A stretch of 64,000 nucleotides of DNA from Aerococcaceae bacterium DSM 111021 (GTDB lineage: Bacteria; Bacillota; Bacilli; Lactobacillales; Aerococcaceae), in assembly GCA_020112395.1 (NCBI GenBank), contig JACCEK010000002.1, positions 310,001 through 374,000 on the forward strand. Reading direction: 5' to 3'. This document shows, piece after piece, positions 24,795 through 33,888 of the stretch. The notes beneath the pieces were generated by a model. The model was not told the origin of the DNA and searched no databases. It was given only the letters and a program-made list of their open reading frames with translations. The translations under genes and the position numbers were made by a program. Within the stretch, counting starts at the first letter, position 1; each line of letters starts with the position of its first letter.

Positions 24795-25373
24795 ATGAAA
24801 AAACTCAATTACAAACACATAAATAATCAACAACTCATCGATGTCCGTGGACAACAGGACTATCAAGTTGGACATGGTCCAAAGACGCTGAATCTTAATC
24901 CAAGTAATTTCAAAAAGTACGCCTCATCATTTATCGCATCGGATCAAGCTATCATTTTTATTATTGATGAAGAATCAAAAGATTTCATTGATGAGCTTGA
25001 ATTATTGAGCCAAGAACTCGGATTTACTGATGTTCAAGGATACATTTTAGCACACGATATTCCGATAGAAAGCAGACAACAAATCAAAACCATCAACGTA
25101 CATGATTTTCTTGCAGTAGAAGATGACTATATTTTACTTGATCTCAGACATCCTGATGAGATTACACGCCCTGCCCCTGAGGATAATTTAATTAACATTC
25201 CACTTGAAGACTTGCCTTCCACTTACCAAAAGTTAGATAAAGACCAGAATATTTATACACTATGTGGCTCAGGTAATCGCGCAACTGCAGCTGCTTCTTT
25301 TCTAGCTAATAAAGGCTATAAACCTGTTGTCATTGAAGGTGGTATGAAAGCCGTTCAAGAGGCAGTTTATTAA
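24795..25373 (+). CDS. Tandem rhodanese-domain protein
   Basis: 192 aa from the ATG after AAGGAGA; the upstream in-frame ATG at 24735 has no SD. Two rhodanese-like domains. Domain 1 (~1-90) has DVRGQQDYQVGHG but no cysteine in its active loop (IIDEESKD), so it is inactive. Domain 2 (~105-192) has LLDLRHPDEIT and the active-site loop LCGSGNRATAAA with the catalytic Cys. Likely a sulfurtransferase or persulfide carrier in the cytosol. Monocistronic as far as seen. Confidence 0.85.
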   Translation: MKKLNYKHINNQQLIDVRGQQDYQVGHGPKTLNLNPSNFKKYASSFIASDQAIIFIIDEESKDFIDELELLSQELGFTDVQGYILAHDIPIESRQQIKTINVHDFLAVEDDYILLDLRHPDEITRPAPEDNLINIPLEDLPSTYQKLDKDQNIYTLCGSGNRATAAASFLANKGYKPVVIEGGMKAVQEAVY

Positions 25374-25478
25374 CTTTTTTCAATGTTAATAAAGTCAGTG
25401 TATCCAAAGATAGTATTTATCGATATAATAGGTTACATAACAATACACTTCATTAACAAATAAAAAAAGGAGCAAGCG

Positions 25479-26759
25479 ATGTTAACACCCATAATTTTAC
25501 TTATTGTCTTTACTCTGTTAAATGGTTTTTTCTCTGGTTCAGAGATGGCATTTATAACTGCGAATAAAGACAAATTAGAGAAAGAAGCCGAATCTGGGAG
25601 CAAAAAGGCTCAACTCGCATTAAAGCTATATTACAATCAAGATCGCGTTTTAGCGGTTGTCCAAGTGGCGATTACTTTAATCGGAACGTTAAACTCATCT
25701 TTTGCAACGAGTGGGTTATCACAATTCATTTCACCTTATCTAGGTGCACAAGGTGCGGCGATCGTTATTTCGCTCATCGTAACTGTATTAACTTTAATTT
25801 TCGGGGAATTATTACCTAAATCAATTGGGCAAGCCATTCCTGAAAAATATTCAAAAGCATCGGCACGTATTTTAAATCTGATTTACACGATTTTTAAACC
25901 GGTTGTTTGGTTTTTAACTGTCACGTTAAACTTCTTTCAATCGCTTCTTCCGATTGACTTTTCCAATGAAGATGAGAAATTAACTTTCTCAAATATCCGT
26001 GAAATTGTGATTCGAGGTGGTGAAGAAGGAGCGCTTGAATCGGATGAAGTTGGCATGATGCAAGGTGTTCTGAAACTGAACCGAAAAAATGTTCGTGAGG
26101 TGATGGTGCCTCGTAATCAAGCATTGATGATTGATATTAATAAAGAACGCGAAGTGAATCACGAAATCATCGTCAATTCGACATTTTCAAGACTGCCTGT
26201 TTATCAAGATGACAAAGATAATATTTTAGGTGTAGTTTTAGTGAAGGACTACTTGCGTGCGAGTGTCCTGGTCGGCGATTACACCCAAGTCGATTTAAAA
26301 GATTTAGCTCATGATCCTTTAAATGTTCCTGAAACTTTACTATTAGATGATTTATTCTCGCAAATTCAACAAACGAGCAACCATATTGCTATTGTTAAAG
26401 ATGAATATGGTCAAACAGTGGGACTTGTTACTTTAGAGGATATTATTGAAGAAATCGTTGGTGAAATTTATGACGAGTATGATACGGTCGAAGAAGATGC
26501 TCTAGTAGAAAAACTAGACGAATCATCATGGCTAGTCAACGGTATTATGAATATCAATGACTTCAATGAATACTTTGGTACCATTGTGACAAGCAACGAA
26601 GTGGACACAATTGGTGGCTACTTCACATATAAATCCGAAATTATTCCAAGCGAAGATAAGATTGGCACATGCCTTGAAATTGAAATGCTGATGCTTGAAT
26701 TAATGCAAGTCAATGAAGCAACTGCAACTCAATTAAAAGTTACTCGCATTAAAGAATAG
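25479..26759 (+). CDS. HlyC/CorC (CNNM-type) membrane protein with CBS domains
   Basis: 426 aa. Order: DUF21/CNNM transmembrane domain (~1-170; LLNGFFSGSEMAFITANKD, LTLIFGELLPKSIGQ), CBS pair (~200-320; REVMVPRNQALMID, FSRLPVYQDDKDNILGVV, IAIVKDEYGQTVGLVT) and CorC_HlyC domain (~340-420; LDESSWLVNGIMNINDFN). Family members act in Mg2+/Co2+ efflux or Mg2+ homeostasis; the hemolysin name is historical. SD AAAGGAG. Followed by a terminator shared with convergent scrB. Confidence 0.92.
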   Translation: MLTPIILLIVFTLLNGFFSGSEMAFITANKDKLEKEAESGSKKAQLALKLYYNQDRVLAVVQVAITLIGTLNSSFATSGLSQFISPYLGAQGAAIVISLIVTVLTLIFGELLPKSIGQAIPEKYSKASARILNLIYTIFKPVVWFLTVTLNFFQSLLPIDFSNEDEKLTFSNIREIVIRGGEEGALESDEVGMMQGVLKLNRKNVREVMVPRNQALMIDINKEREVNHEIIVNSTFSRLPVYQDDKDNILGVVLVKDYLRASVLVGDYTQVDLKDLAHDPLNVPETLLLDDLFSQIQQTSNHIAIVKDEYGQTVGLVTLEDIIEEIVGEIYDEYDTVEEDALVEKLDESSWLVNGIMNINDFNEYFGTIVTSNEVDTIGGYFTYKSEIIPSEDKIGTCLEIEMLMLELMQVNEATATQLKVTRIKE

Positions 26760-26766
26760 CATAAAT

Positions 26767-26814
26767 AAAGGCTCAAGAATGGTGATGAATTTATCACGGT
26801 TCTTGAGCCTTTTT
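26767..26814. terminator. Bidirectional terminator between corC-like and scrB
   Basis: Stem AAAGGCTCAAGAA / TTCTTGAGCCTTT with a further inner stem (GTGAT / ATCAC), A tract left and T tract right. Confidence 0.85.
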
Positions 26815-26817
26815 AAA

Positions 26818-28263
26818 TTATTTAGTTGTTGTCGCTAAGTCCCAATAAGTGACTTTTCCGGTTCCATTTCCAGTTATTTGTATCTTATCTTGGTTCGCAT
26901 CGGGATAGACGCGTGAAGTAAAGACGGCTTCACCATCATTGACAAAGATTTCTAATGAGGACGTATCAGAGAAAATGTGTAATTGCGATAGTGATTCAAG
27001 TGGAAGCGTGCGCTTACGACGACCGTAGCCACTTTCTCCATGTCTTAATGTTAGTTCTCCGTCTTGATAAGTTACCGAAGTATCTTGTCGCAGTTGTAGT
27101 TCAAAATCTTTCGGTCGTTCATCAAATTCAATCAATAGTTCGTAGACTTCACCTCTTAGTGTGTCAGAAGATAATTCAGTCAGTGAATACGACAGTTCTT
27201 GGCCACGCAGAGTTTGATATTCCACTAAGGGGCGTTGTTTTAACATGCCGTCTTCAAAGCTTAACTCACGCGGTAAAGCCATCGCATGTTGCCACCCTCT
27301 CGCAATCGTTGGGTTATTGTATTCCGGCTGAGTATCGCCAATGCCCATCCAAACCCACATAATGCGGCGACCTTGGTCGTCTTCAAACGTTTGAGGTGCA
27401 TAGAAGTCAAATCCGTGGTCCAACTCTCTAAAATCTTCTTCCACTTGGAACTTTAACTCATCCCAGTTCACTTGCCCGGTTAAGTAAGTGGCCGCATGTG
27501 GGTTATGATAGTTGTATGTTGTTGGCAGGATTCCTTGTGGTGAAAAAACTAAGATATCTTTACCAGACACATTAAAGTAATCCGGACATTCCCACATGTA
27601 CCCTTGCTCTTCATCCCCTTCTAGAAATACACCTTCATATTCCCAGTCATATAAATTAGGTGAGCTATAAATCAAGATGCTTCCCATATTAGTACGGCGT
27701 CTCGCACCTAAAATCAAGTAATACTTTCCATTTAATTCAAATACTTTTGGATCGCGAATATGATCCGTAAAACCTTCTGGGTATGCTGAGTGTGGAATGA
27801 TCACTTCTCTTGATTCAATTGTAAAACCATCGGGTGAAACTACATGGACAGTATTTTGTTCGCGTCCACTAAATGTATAATCATGGTCACCCTCATTTTT
27901 AACGTTACCTGTATAGAAGAAATGAATCTTATCGTCTAATACAATGGCACTGCCTGAATATACACCATCTTGGTCAAACGCTTGATCAGGTGACATAAAG
28001 ATCTCTTCATCTTTAAATTGCACCATATCTGTCGACGTCTTGTGTCCCCAATGAGTTGCGCCACCTTTAGGGTCTTCCGGAACATATTGATGGTATAAAT
28101 GATAGACGCCGTCAAATTGCACCGCCCCGTTTGGGTCATTCAACCAGCCTGTTTCAGGCATTTGGTGATAACTAAGTCGCCATGGATCTGCCTCTACACT
28201 TGCCTTTAATTTTGCTTGAGCTGCTTGAATTTGTTTCCAGTTAATAGATGCTTTTTTACTCAT
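26818..28263 (-). CDS. scrB: Sucrose-6-phosphate hydrolase (GH32)
   Basis: 481 aa from the ATG 8 nt after AAAGGAG. It cleaves sucrose 6-phosphate to glucose 6-phosphate and fructose. GH32 catalytic motifs: WLNDPNG (nucleophile Asp, ~residue 43), RDPKVF (~170) and ECPDYF (acid/base Glu, ~228). The C-terminal beta-sandwich ends with EIFVNDGEAVFTSRVYP. It lies 24 bp after scrA in the same operon. A fragment of a second GH32 3' end occurs at 44.5 kb. Confidence 0.95.
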   Translation of the reverse strand: MSKKASINWKQIQAAQAKLKASVEADPWRLSYHQMPETGWLNDPNGAVQFDGVYHLYHQYVPEDPKGGATHWGHKTSTDMVQFKDEEIFMSPDQAFDQDGVYSGSAIVLDDKIHFFYTGNVKNEGDHDYTFSGREQNTVHVVSPDGFTIESREVIIPHSAYPEGFTDHIRDPKVFELNGKYYLILGARRRTNMGSILIYSSPNLYDWEYEGVFLEGDEEQGYMWECPDYFNVSGKDILVFSPQGILPTTYNYHNPHAATYLTGQVNWDELKFQVEEDFRELDHGFDFYAPQTFEDDQGRRIMWVWMGIGDTQPEYNNPTIARGWQHAMALPRELSFEDGMLKQRPLVEYQTLRGQELSYSLTELSSDTLRGEVYELLIEFDERPKDFELQLRQDTSVTYQDGELTLRHGESGYGRRKRTLPLESLSQLHIFSDTSSLEIFVNDGEAVFTSRVYPDANQDKIQITGNGTGKVTYWDLATTTK

Positions 28264-28287
28264 CAATTCGTCTCCTTTACCTCGATT

Positions 28288-29661
28288 TTAAACTTCTTCA
28301 CGAATGGCTTTTCCTTGTAAACGAACTAAGATGAAACCTACTAGGAATGAAGCTAATATCACAATAATGTATTGTGTTAAAGCTGATAAGCTACTTGTAT
28401 AAAGTAGCAATCCAGGAATAAAAGTAATTCCCATACCAGTTGCTGCTAAGTCGAAGAGGTAAACTAAAAATCCTCCAACCGCACCCGCAACAATCCCTGA
28501 ACCAAATATACGAAGTGATCTCATGTTAACACCAAATAATAGGGGTTCTGTAATTCCAAATAAAGTAGGCACCGCTGAACTGATCATGTTTGTACGTTTC
28601 ACTTGGTCCTTCATTAAAAAGGCTGCTCCAATTGCAGCACCAAATTGTCCTGCCATACTCACTGTAGTTAAAGGCTGAATCACATTCAATCCCGTATCAC
28701 TCAGCAACGTTATTTCGATTAAACCAATTGAATGGTGTAAACCAGTAATAACAATTAATTGTTGAAGTGCTCCAAAGACTATGTAGCCAATACCTAAAGG
28801 CGCATTGATTAAAGTGACGATACCATCAATGACAAAACTTTCAATTACTTGAATGATTGGACCTAACACAAATAATATGACACCAATTGTAATCGTAATC
28901 GTTAAGAACGGCGTCACAATCAGATCCATCACTTTAGGCACCCATGTACGTAACCATTTGTCTAATTTACTAATCATCCAACCCGCAAGAATCGCTGGGA
29001 AAATCGAACCTTGATAGCCATAAATATCAATCCCGAAAATATTCATCGGACTCGCACTGCCGCCTCGAACGTCATAGGCATTCGGTAATTGTGGTGCTAC
29101 CATCATCAACCCAACAACAATACCTAACAACGGATTCCCACCAAATTTACGCGTTGCACTGTAGGCAATTAACACTGGTAAGAATGCAAAAGCCGTATCT
29201 GTTAGCATCGCAAAGAGTCCTGCAACATCTTCAGTCATCTCTAGACCAAGTTCAACTAGTAAACCACGCAGACCCATTAATAGCCCTGTCGTTACTAGCG
29301 CTGGAATTAAAGGCACTAAAATATCTGCTAAAATTCGAACAACTTTTTGAACAGGATTTAAGTTTGCATAAATATCATCTTTCATCGACCCATCATCATC
29401 TGAACTTGTTTTTCCTAAATATTCATCTAATTCTTTAGTGACTTCATTGACTTTTCCTGTACCAAAAATAAACTGATGTTGCCCTGTTGAGAAGAAATAA
29501 CCTTTACTCTCTTCAATATTATCTGCTTTCTCTTTATCTAACTTACTATCGTCTTTAAGCACAACACGCAAGCGCGTAGCACAGTGCTCATAGTTTTTTA
29601 TATTCTCTTTACCACCAATGACATCCAACAACTGTTCAATTGATTTATCATATTTCCCCAT
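28288..29661 (-). CDS. scrA: PTS sucrose-type EIIBC component
   Basis: 457 aa. EIIB domain (~1-85) with the phosphorylated Cys in NYEHCATRLRVV. EIIC (~110-450) with about ten membrane helices and the substrate motif FGITEPLLFGVN. No EIIA domain is attached, so it must borrow EIIA-Glc from elsewhere. It imports and phosphorylates sucrose (trehalose-type relatives are possible, but scrB downstream supports sucrose). SD GGAGGG. The promoter carries both a cre box and the ScrR operator. Confidence 0.93.
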   Translation of the reverse strand: MGKYDKSIEQLLDVIGGKENIKNYEHCATRLRVVLKDDSKLDKEKADNIEESKGYFFSTGQHQFIFGTGKVNEVTKELDEYLGKTSSDDDGSMKDDIYANLNPVQKVVRILADILVPLIPALVTTGLLMGLRGLLVELGLEMTEDVAGLFAMLTDTAFAFLPVLIAYSATRKFGGNPLLGIVVGLMMVAPQLPNAYDVRGGSASPMNIFGIDIYGYQGSIFPAILAGWMISKLDKWLRTWVPKVMDLIVTPFLTITITIGVILFVLGPIIQVIESFVIDGIVTLINAPLGIGYIVFGALQQLIVITGLHHSIGLIEITLLSDTGLNVIQPLTTVSMAGQFGAAIGAAFLMKDQVKRTNMISSAVPTLFGITEPLLFGVNMRSLRIFGSGIVAGAVGGFLVYLFDLAATGMGITFIPGLLLYTSSLSALTQYIIVILASFLVGFILVRLQGKAIREEV

Positions 29662-29708
29662 GTTTATCCCTCCAGATAATTACAAAACTTGAAAACGGAA
29701 ACGGAAAC

Positions 29709-29754
29709 GGAACCGGTTCCATTAAATAGTAAAGCAAACGCTTGCAAATTGCAA
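29709..29754 (-). promoter_or_regulatory. scrAB promoter with ScrR operator and cre
   Basis: Minus-strand TTGCAA (29749-29754) and TACTAT (29726-29731) with 17-bp spacing. AGCAAACGCTTGCA (29733-29746) in the spacer is a near-consensus cre. The perfect palindrome GGAACCGGTTCC (29709-29720) lies at about +1 to +12 and is the likely LacI-family ScrR operator. A hairpin AAACGCTTGCA / TGCAAGCGTTT overlaps the -35 and may also end scrR. Confidence 0.8.
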
Positions 29755-29764
29755 GCGTTTTTTG

Positions 29765-30754
29765 TTATTTTATTTTTTTAGTGGATTGTTTTACATTTAA
29801 TTGATTGGGCATCGTCTCCAGTAAGCTAACTGGATCCTCTTTCATCATTTGTTCGATCCGATTCAACGCTTTAATCCCTAAGTCATAAAATGGGTAATCG
29901 ATGGTTGTAATACTTGGAAATGTATAATCAGATTCGCTATATCCCCCAAAACCGGATAAAGAAAAATCATCTGGAACAGATAGATTTAATTCGTTGGCTG
30001 CATTCAATATTCCGATCGCTATATGATCCGTTGCAGCCGCGATATAAGTTGCCTCAGTCGTTGGTAAATAGTCTAAAGCTTGTTGATAAGCTTCTTTTCT
30101 TGAGAAACTCGTCTCATGGAATGCTGCTTCAAAACCTGCTTCTTTTACTGTATCCATAAACCCATTTCGTCTCAAAACCCCCACCGCATTGTCCTCTTCT
30201 GTGACGCCGACGTATAATATTTTTGTATGCCCTAATTCCAAGGCATGTTCAGCAATCAATCTGCCCGCTTCATAATCTTGATGGACGAGACTTGGAACAC
30301 CCTCAATTTTTTGGCCTAAAATGAGGGTGGGAATGCTTAATTGAGTTACTTGTTTCTTTAAGTCCTCATCCATCTTACTCGCGATGAGAATGATGCCGCC
30401 GACTTTTTGTCTTTTTAATAAAGAGATATTCTCTTTCTCACGTTCAATACTCAAGTTGGAATTGGTTAACATTAACTGATAGCCTTTTTCATGCGCAACG
30501 TCATCAATCCCTTTTAACACTTGATTTGTCGATGGGGAATCGAATCTTGGCAGAACCACACCAATCATATTTGAGTGCTGGGCTTTTAAACTTTGGGCAA
30601 ATTGATTCGGCACATAACCTGTTTCTTCGATGATTGCTTGAATTTTTTCACGTGTCTTATCACTCACAGATCCATTATTTAAATACCGAGATACCGTGCT
30701 TTTTGCCACACCCGCACGCTTCGCTATGTCATTTAATGTCGTCAATTCCTTCAC
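29765..30754 (-). CDS. scrR: LacI-family sucrose operon repressor
   Basis: About 329 aa. N-terminal LacI HTH (TLNDIAKRAGVAKSTVSRYL) with hinge helix, then a periplasmic-binding-like sugar domain (IGVVLPRFDSPSTNQVLKGI to DYPFYDLGIKALNRI). GTG (30754) or the TTG four codons later could be the start; the SD-like AAGAGGTG favours the TTG. Directly upstream of scrA on the same strand. GGAACCGGTTCC in the gap is its probable operator. Expected effector: a sucrose-derived sugar such as fructose. Confidence 0.9.
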   Translation of the reverse strand: MKELTTLNDIAKRAGVAKSTVSRYLNNGSVSDKTREKIQAIIEETGYVPNQFAQSLKAQHSNMIGVVLPRFDSPSTNQVLKGIDDVAHEKGYQLMLTNSNLSIEREKENISLLKRQKVGGIILIASKMDEDLKKQVTQLSIPTLILGQKIEGVPSLVHQDYEAGRLIAEHALELGHTKILYVGVTEEDNAVGVLRRNGFMDTVKEAGFEAAFHETSFSRKEAYQQALDYLPTTEATYIAAATDHIAIGILNAANELNLSVPDDFSLSGFGGYSESDYTFPSITTIDYPFYDLGIKALNRIEQMMKEDPVSLLETMPNQLNVKQSTKKIK

Positions 30755-30924
30755 CTCTTCATCTATTTAACATTATATTACCATATCGGACCAATGAACT
30801 CATTGTCCAAATTCAAATCCTAACATTCCTTTAAAATAATTCGCCACAGTTCGGTTATAACTATCAAATTAGGTGAAATTTTAGTATATTAGAGATACTT
30901 AATTAATCATTGGAGGTCATTACT

Positions 30925-32127
30925 ATCAAATTCGAACATAAAATGCGGGGGAATGTATCGTTTGGTGTTAACCCGATTGGATGTAAACAAGAAGTAAACA
31001 ATCAAATTGACTACGTTAAAGAACAAGGTTCATATGAAGGGCCTAAAAAAGTTTTAATTATTGGTGCTTCATCAAGTTATGGTTTAGCCACTCGAATCAG
31101 TCTTGCTTTCGGAGCAAACGCAGATACAATTGGTGTATCTTTTGAAAAGGGACCTAAATCTGAAAAAAACCTAGGAACTGCAGGATGGTATAACAATATC
31201 TACTTTAAACAAGCGGCAGAAGCAGAAGGTCTAGTTGCTAAAAACTTTGTTCAAGATGCCTTTAGCCATGAATCTAAACAAGATGTTATTAACTACATTA
31301 AAGACGAATGGGACGGGAAAATCGATTTAGTCGTATACAGCTTAGCTTCTGGTGTCCGTGTTGACCCTGATACAGGTGAACGATTTAATTCAGTGATTAA
31401 ATCAATTGGTGAAACAGTGGTCGGACCCAACGTTAATATTCAAAAACAAGACTTTTTTGAGCATGTCCTAGAACCTGCAACGGAAGAAGAAATCGCTGAT
31501 ACAGTGAAAGTAATGGGTGGAGAAGATTGGCAATTATGGATGGAAGCTTTAAAAGAAGCCGACGTTCTTGCTGATGGTGTTCAGACAGTAAACTATTCTT
31601 ACTTAGGCTCTGATTTAAACCGTCCATACTATGGTGGCGGTACGTTAGGTCAAGCAAAAGCTGACTGTGAAGTGAAAGCTGATAATATCAACGAATTATT
31701 AACTGACATCGGTGGTAAAGCAACAATTGTTGTCGCAACAGCGGTAACGACGAAGGCAAGTTCAGTCATTCCATTCTTCCCGGTTTATTGCATGGGGATT
31801 TATCGCATCATGGAAGATAACGGAACTCACGAAACACCCATTATGCACCAAGACCGTATCTACCGCGACATGTTATACGGAGAGAAACCTGAATATGATG
31901 AACAAGGCCGTCTACGTCCTGATAATTGGGAATTAGACCCTAAAGTTCAAGCAGCTGCTGAAACATTGATTGAAAAAATCAACGGCGATAACTTTAATTC
32001 TGATTTAACAGGCTACAGTATTTTCATGAAAGAATACTTGAATTTAGCTGGTTTTGACGTCGATGGATACGACGAAGAAGAAGCAGACAAAGTAACGCTT
32101 GAAGATTTAATCGCTTTAGAATACTAA
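30925..32127 (+). CDS. fabV: Trans-2-enoyl-ACP/CoA reductase FabV, apparent ATC start
   Basis: About 400 aa. NADH-dependent enoyl reductase of fatty-acid synthesis. Cofactor motif IIGASSSYGLATRI near residue 45; catalytic Y-x8-K is in RPYYGGGTLGQAKAD; the C-terminal helices are typical. Start: a strong SD GGAGGT (30912-30917) is followed 7 nt later by ATC (30925). Homologues start at this place (M-I-(I/V)-K-P). An in-frame TTG at 30910 overlaps the SD, and the first ATG (~7 codons further in) lacks an SD. I therefore infer a non-canonical ATC initiation codon, or less likely the TTG. Own terminator downstream. Confidence 0.85.
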   Translation: MKFEHKMRGNVSFGVNPIGCKQEVNNQIDYVKEQGSYEGPKKVLIIGASSSYGLATRISLAFGANADTIGVSFEKGPKSEKNLGTAGWYNNIYFKQAAEAEGLVAKNFVQDAFSHESKQDVINYIKDEWDGKIDLVVYSLASGVRVDPDTGERFNSVIKSIGETVVGPNVNIQKQDFFEHVLEPATEEEIADTVKVMGGEDWQLWMEALKEADVLADGVQTVNYSYLGSDLNRPYYGGGTLGQAKADCEVKADNINELLTDIGGKATIVVATAVTTKASSVIPFFPVYCMGIYRIMEDNGTHETPIMHQDRIYRDMLYGEKPEYDEQGRLRPDNWELDPKVQAAAETLIEKINGDNFNSDLTGYSIFMKEYLNLAGFDVDGYDEEEADKVTLEDLIALEY

Positions 32128-32132
32128 TCATT

Positions 32133-32170
32133 AACTCGCTCATTCGTCTTTTGAATGAGCGAGTTTTTTT
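32133..32170 (+). terminator. Terminator after fabV
   Basis: Stem AACTCGCTCATTC / GAATGAGCGAGTT followed by seven Ts. Confidence 0.9.
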
Positions 32171-32260
32171 GTTATAGAGTGTTTTCAAGTCTTATCACTT
32201 GGTTCACAGCAGCGAATATCCAATATTCTTTCGTATGATATTTATTGTGAGTTGATATAT

Positions 32261-32730
32261 AAGTGTGAATTATCAGTAATTCGCATCTATGAAGCGTGAT
32301 AAGTGTGAATTATCAGTAATTCGCATTTATGAAGCGTGGTAAGTGTGAATTATCAGTAATTCGCATTTATGAAGCGTGGTAAGTGTGAATTATCGGTAAT
32401 TCGCATCTATGAATCCTGGTAAGTTTGAATTATCAGTAATTCGCATCTATGAAGCGTGGTAAGTGTGAATTATCAGTAATTCGCATCTATGAATCGTGGT
32501 AAGTGTGAATTATCGGTAATTCGCATCTATGAAGGGTGATAAGTTTGAATTATCAGTAATTCGCATCTATGAAGCGTGGTAAGTGTGAATTATCAGTAAT
32601 TCGCATTTATGAAGCGTGGTAAGTGTGAATTATCGGTAATTCGCATCTATGAATCGTGGTAAGTGTGAATTATCAGTAATTCGCATTTATGAAGCGTGGT
32701 AAGTGTGAATTATCGGTAATTCGCATCTAT
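32261..32730. repeat. Tandem array 4: twelve units of exactly 40 bp
   Basis: AAGTGTGAAT (AAGTTTGAAT twice) occurs at 32261, 32301, 32341 and so on to 32701. A unit is TAAGTGTGAA, linker TTATCAGTAA or TTATCGGTAA, TTCGCAT(T/C)TA, spacer TGAAGCGTGG. GAATTA-nnnn-TAATTC is itself a perfect dyad. Same family and plus orientation as array 2. It ends against a truncated membrane-protein gene and follows the fabV terminator. Confidence 0.95.
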
Positions 32731-32734
32731 GACA

Positions 32735-32969
32735 TTGGTACTATGTATTGAACGGTGCTTTTGGTGTGGAAACATCTCTGACTAACATCATTTCAATTTT
32801 CATCGCTGTTCCTCCCGGCCAGTTGCTTGGGATTCATGTTTATCGTGTGATTCAGCCGCGCCCAATTCACCGAATATTAGTAATTCTGTTTCTCGTTATC
32901 TTTGGGGCCTTATTCATCTACTTTACTTTTAACGCTCCAGATTTACCCCTATTCATCTCAGCTATTTAA
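32735..32969 (+). pseudogene. 3' remnant of a TauE/SafE-like membrane permease
   Basis: About 75 residues resembling the C-terminal end of sulfite exporter TauE/SafE (TSUP) proteins: GAFGVETSLTNIISIFIA, PPGQLLGIHVYRVI, then the hydrophobic helix ILVILFLVIFGALFIYF. Full-length members are ~250 aa. No SD or start fits, and stops close the frame just upstream where repeat array 4 begins. The array and the truncation point coincide, so the 5' part was probably lost beside it. The family assignment is tentative. Confidence 0.45.
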
Positions 32970-33005
32970 ATATAGTATTGTCGATCGCCCACTGACTAAA
33001 CTCAC

Positions 33006-33050
33006 TAAAAAAATCCACTTCAACACACAGTGTGTTAAAGTGGATTTTTT
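33006..33050. terminator. Bidirectional terminator before the TspO-like gene
   Basis: Stem AAAAAATCCACTT.AACACAC / GTGTGTT.AAGTGGATTTTTT, A tract left and T tract right. Confidence 0.85.
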
Positions 33051-33085
33051 ATTTATATTATCTAGTCGTACAAAATTTCAATAGA

Positions 33086-33865
33086 TCATCTAGTATTGTC
33101 TACAGGATATATCCCTTTATTATTTTTAACAAATAGATAGACTGACATACCTAACAGTATGACTAAACATATAAGTGGTAGTACATTTACAGTACCATCT
33201 AAGCCTTTTGTTTGAATAGACTGATAAATACCGTAAAATGCCCACGCTATAGGTAATGAAAAAGCTGCATTGCGTAATTGTAACATCACAACAATTGCCA
33301 ATATCGACGATACAACCATCATAATGATTCCCCATGTAGCATCATCAATACCAAAACCATTCCATTCAATCTTCACTAAAAATGCAGATACATTCACGAC
33401 AGAAGCTATAAACAACCAGCCAGTGTTAAGGCCGAAAGTTAAAGGCAATAGCCATTGTCGTTGTGTATTTAAGCCTCTTAACTTTTTAAGGATAAAGACG
33501 AGACTAAACAAATAAACAAAAATAAATAGTGTTGACAGTCCGATTTGTAAATACGAGAAGAGAACAATCCAAATCATATTTGCAATAAAAGACACCCATA
33601 ATAGTGGCGTAATTGCTTCAATAACTTCTTTAAAGTAAGCTACCTCGTGTCTAATAACCATCATTATCAAACTTATAAAAAGCAAACCATAGATGACACT
33701 CCAAATGCTAAACGTAAAACCAGCAGGTGTAAGGAGGGTGTTATACATATCAGACACATCTCCTTGCGATAGATTATTAATCCGTCCTGTACCGCCTAAA
33801 AAATTCACGCCCAAAGTAAGTATAAGTAACCCAAGGTTTAGCCATGCTTTTGTCTTTGTTTTCAT
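33086..33865 (-). CDS. TspO/MBR-related tryptophan-rich membrane protein
   Basis: 259 aa from the ATG 8 nt after AAAGGAG. About seven hydrophobic helices. The core resembles TspO: TPAGFTFSIWSVIYGLLF, WVSFIANMIWIVLFSY and NTGWLFIASVVNVSAFL, but it is longer than the classic five-helix TspO (~160 aa). TspO proteins bind porphyrins and influence carotenoid and stress gene expression in Rhodobacter. It sits 23 bp downstream of the MarR gene in the same run as crtNM, so a pigment- or heme-linked role is a reasonable inference. Confidence 0.7.
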   Translation of the reverse strand: MKTKTKAWLNLGLLILTLGVNFLGGTGRINNLSQGDVSDMYNTLLTPAGFTFSIWSVIYGLLFISLIMMVIRHEVAYFKEVIEAITPLLWVSFIANMIWIVLFSYLQIGLSTLFIFVYLFSLVFILKKLRGLNTQRQWLLPLTFGLNTGWLFIASVVNVSAFLVKIEWNGFGIDDATWGIIMMVVSSILAIVVMLQLRNAAFSLPIAWAFYGIYQSIQTKGLDGTVNVLPLICLVILLGMSVYLFVKNNKGIYPVDNTR

Positions 33866-33888
33866 GATACTCACTCCTTTTTTGTTGT

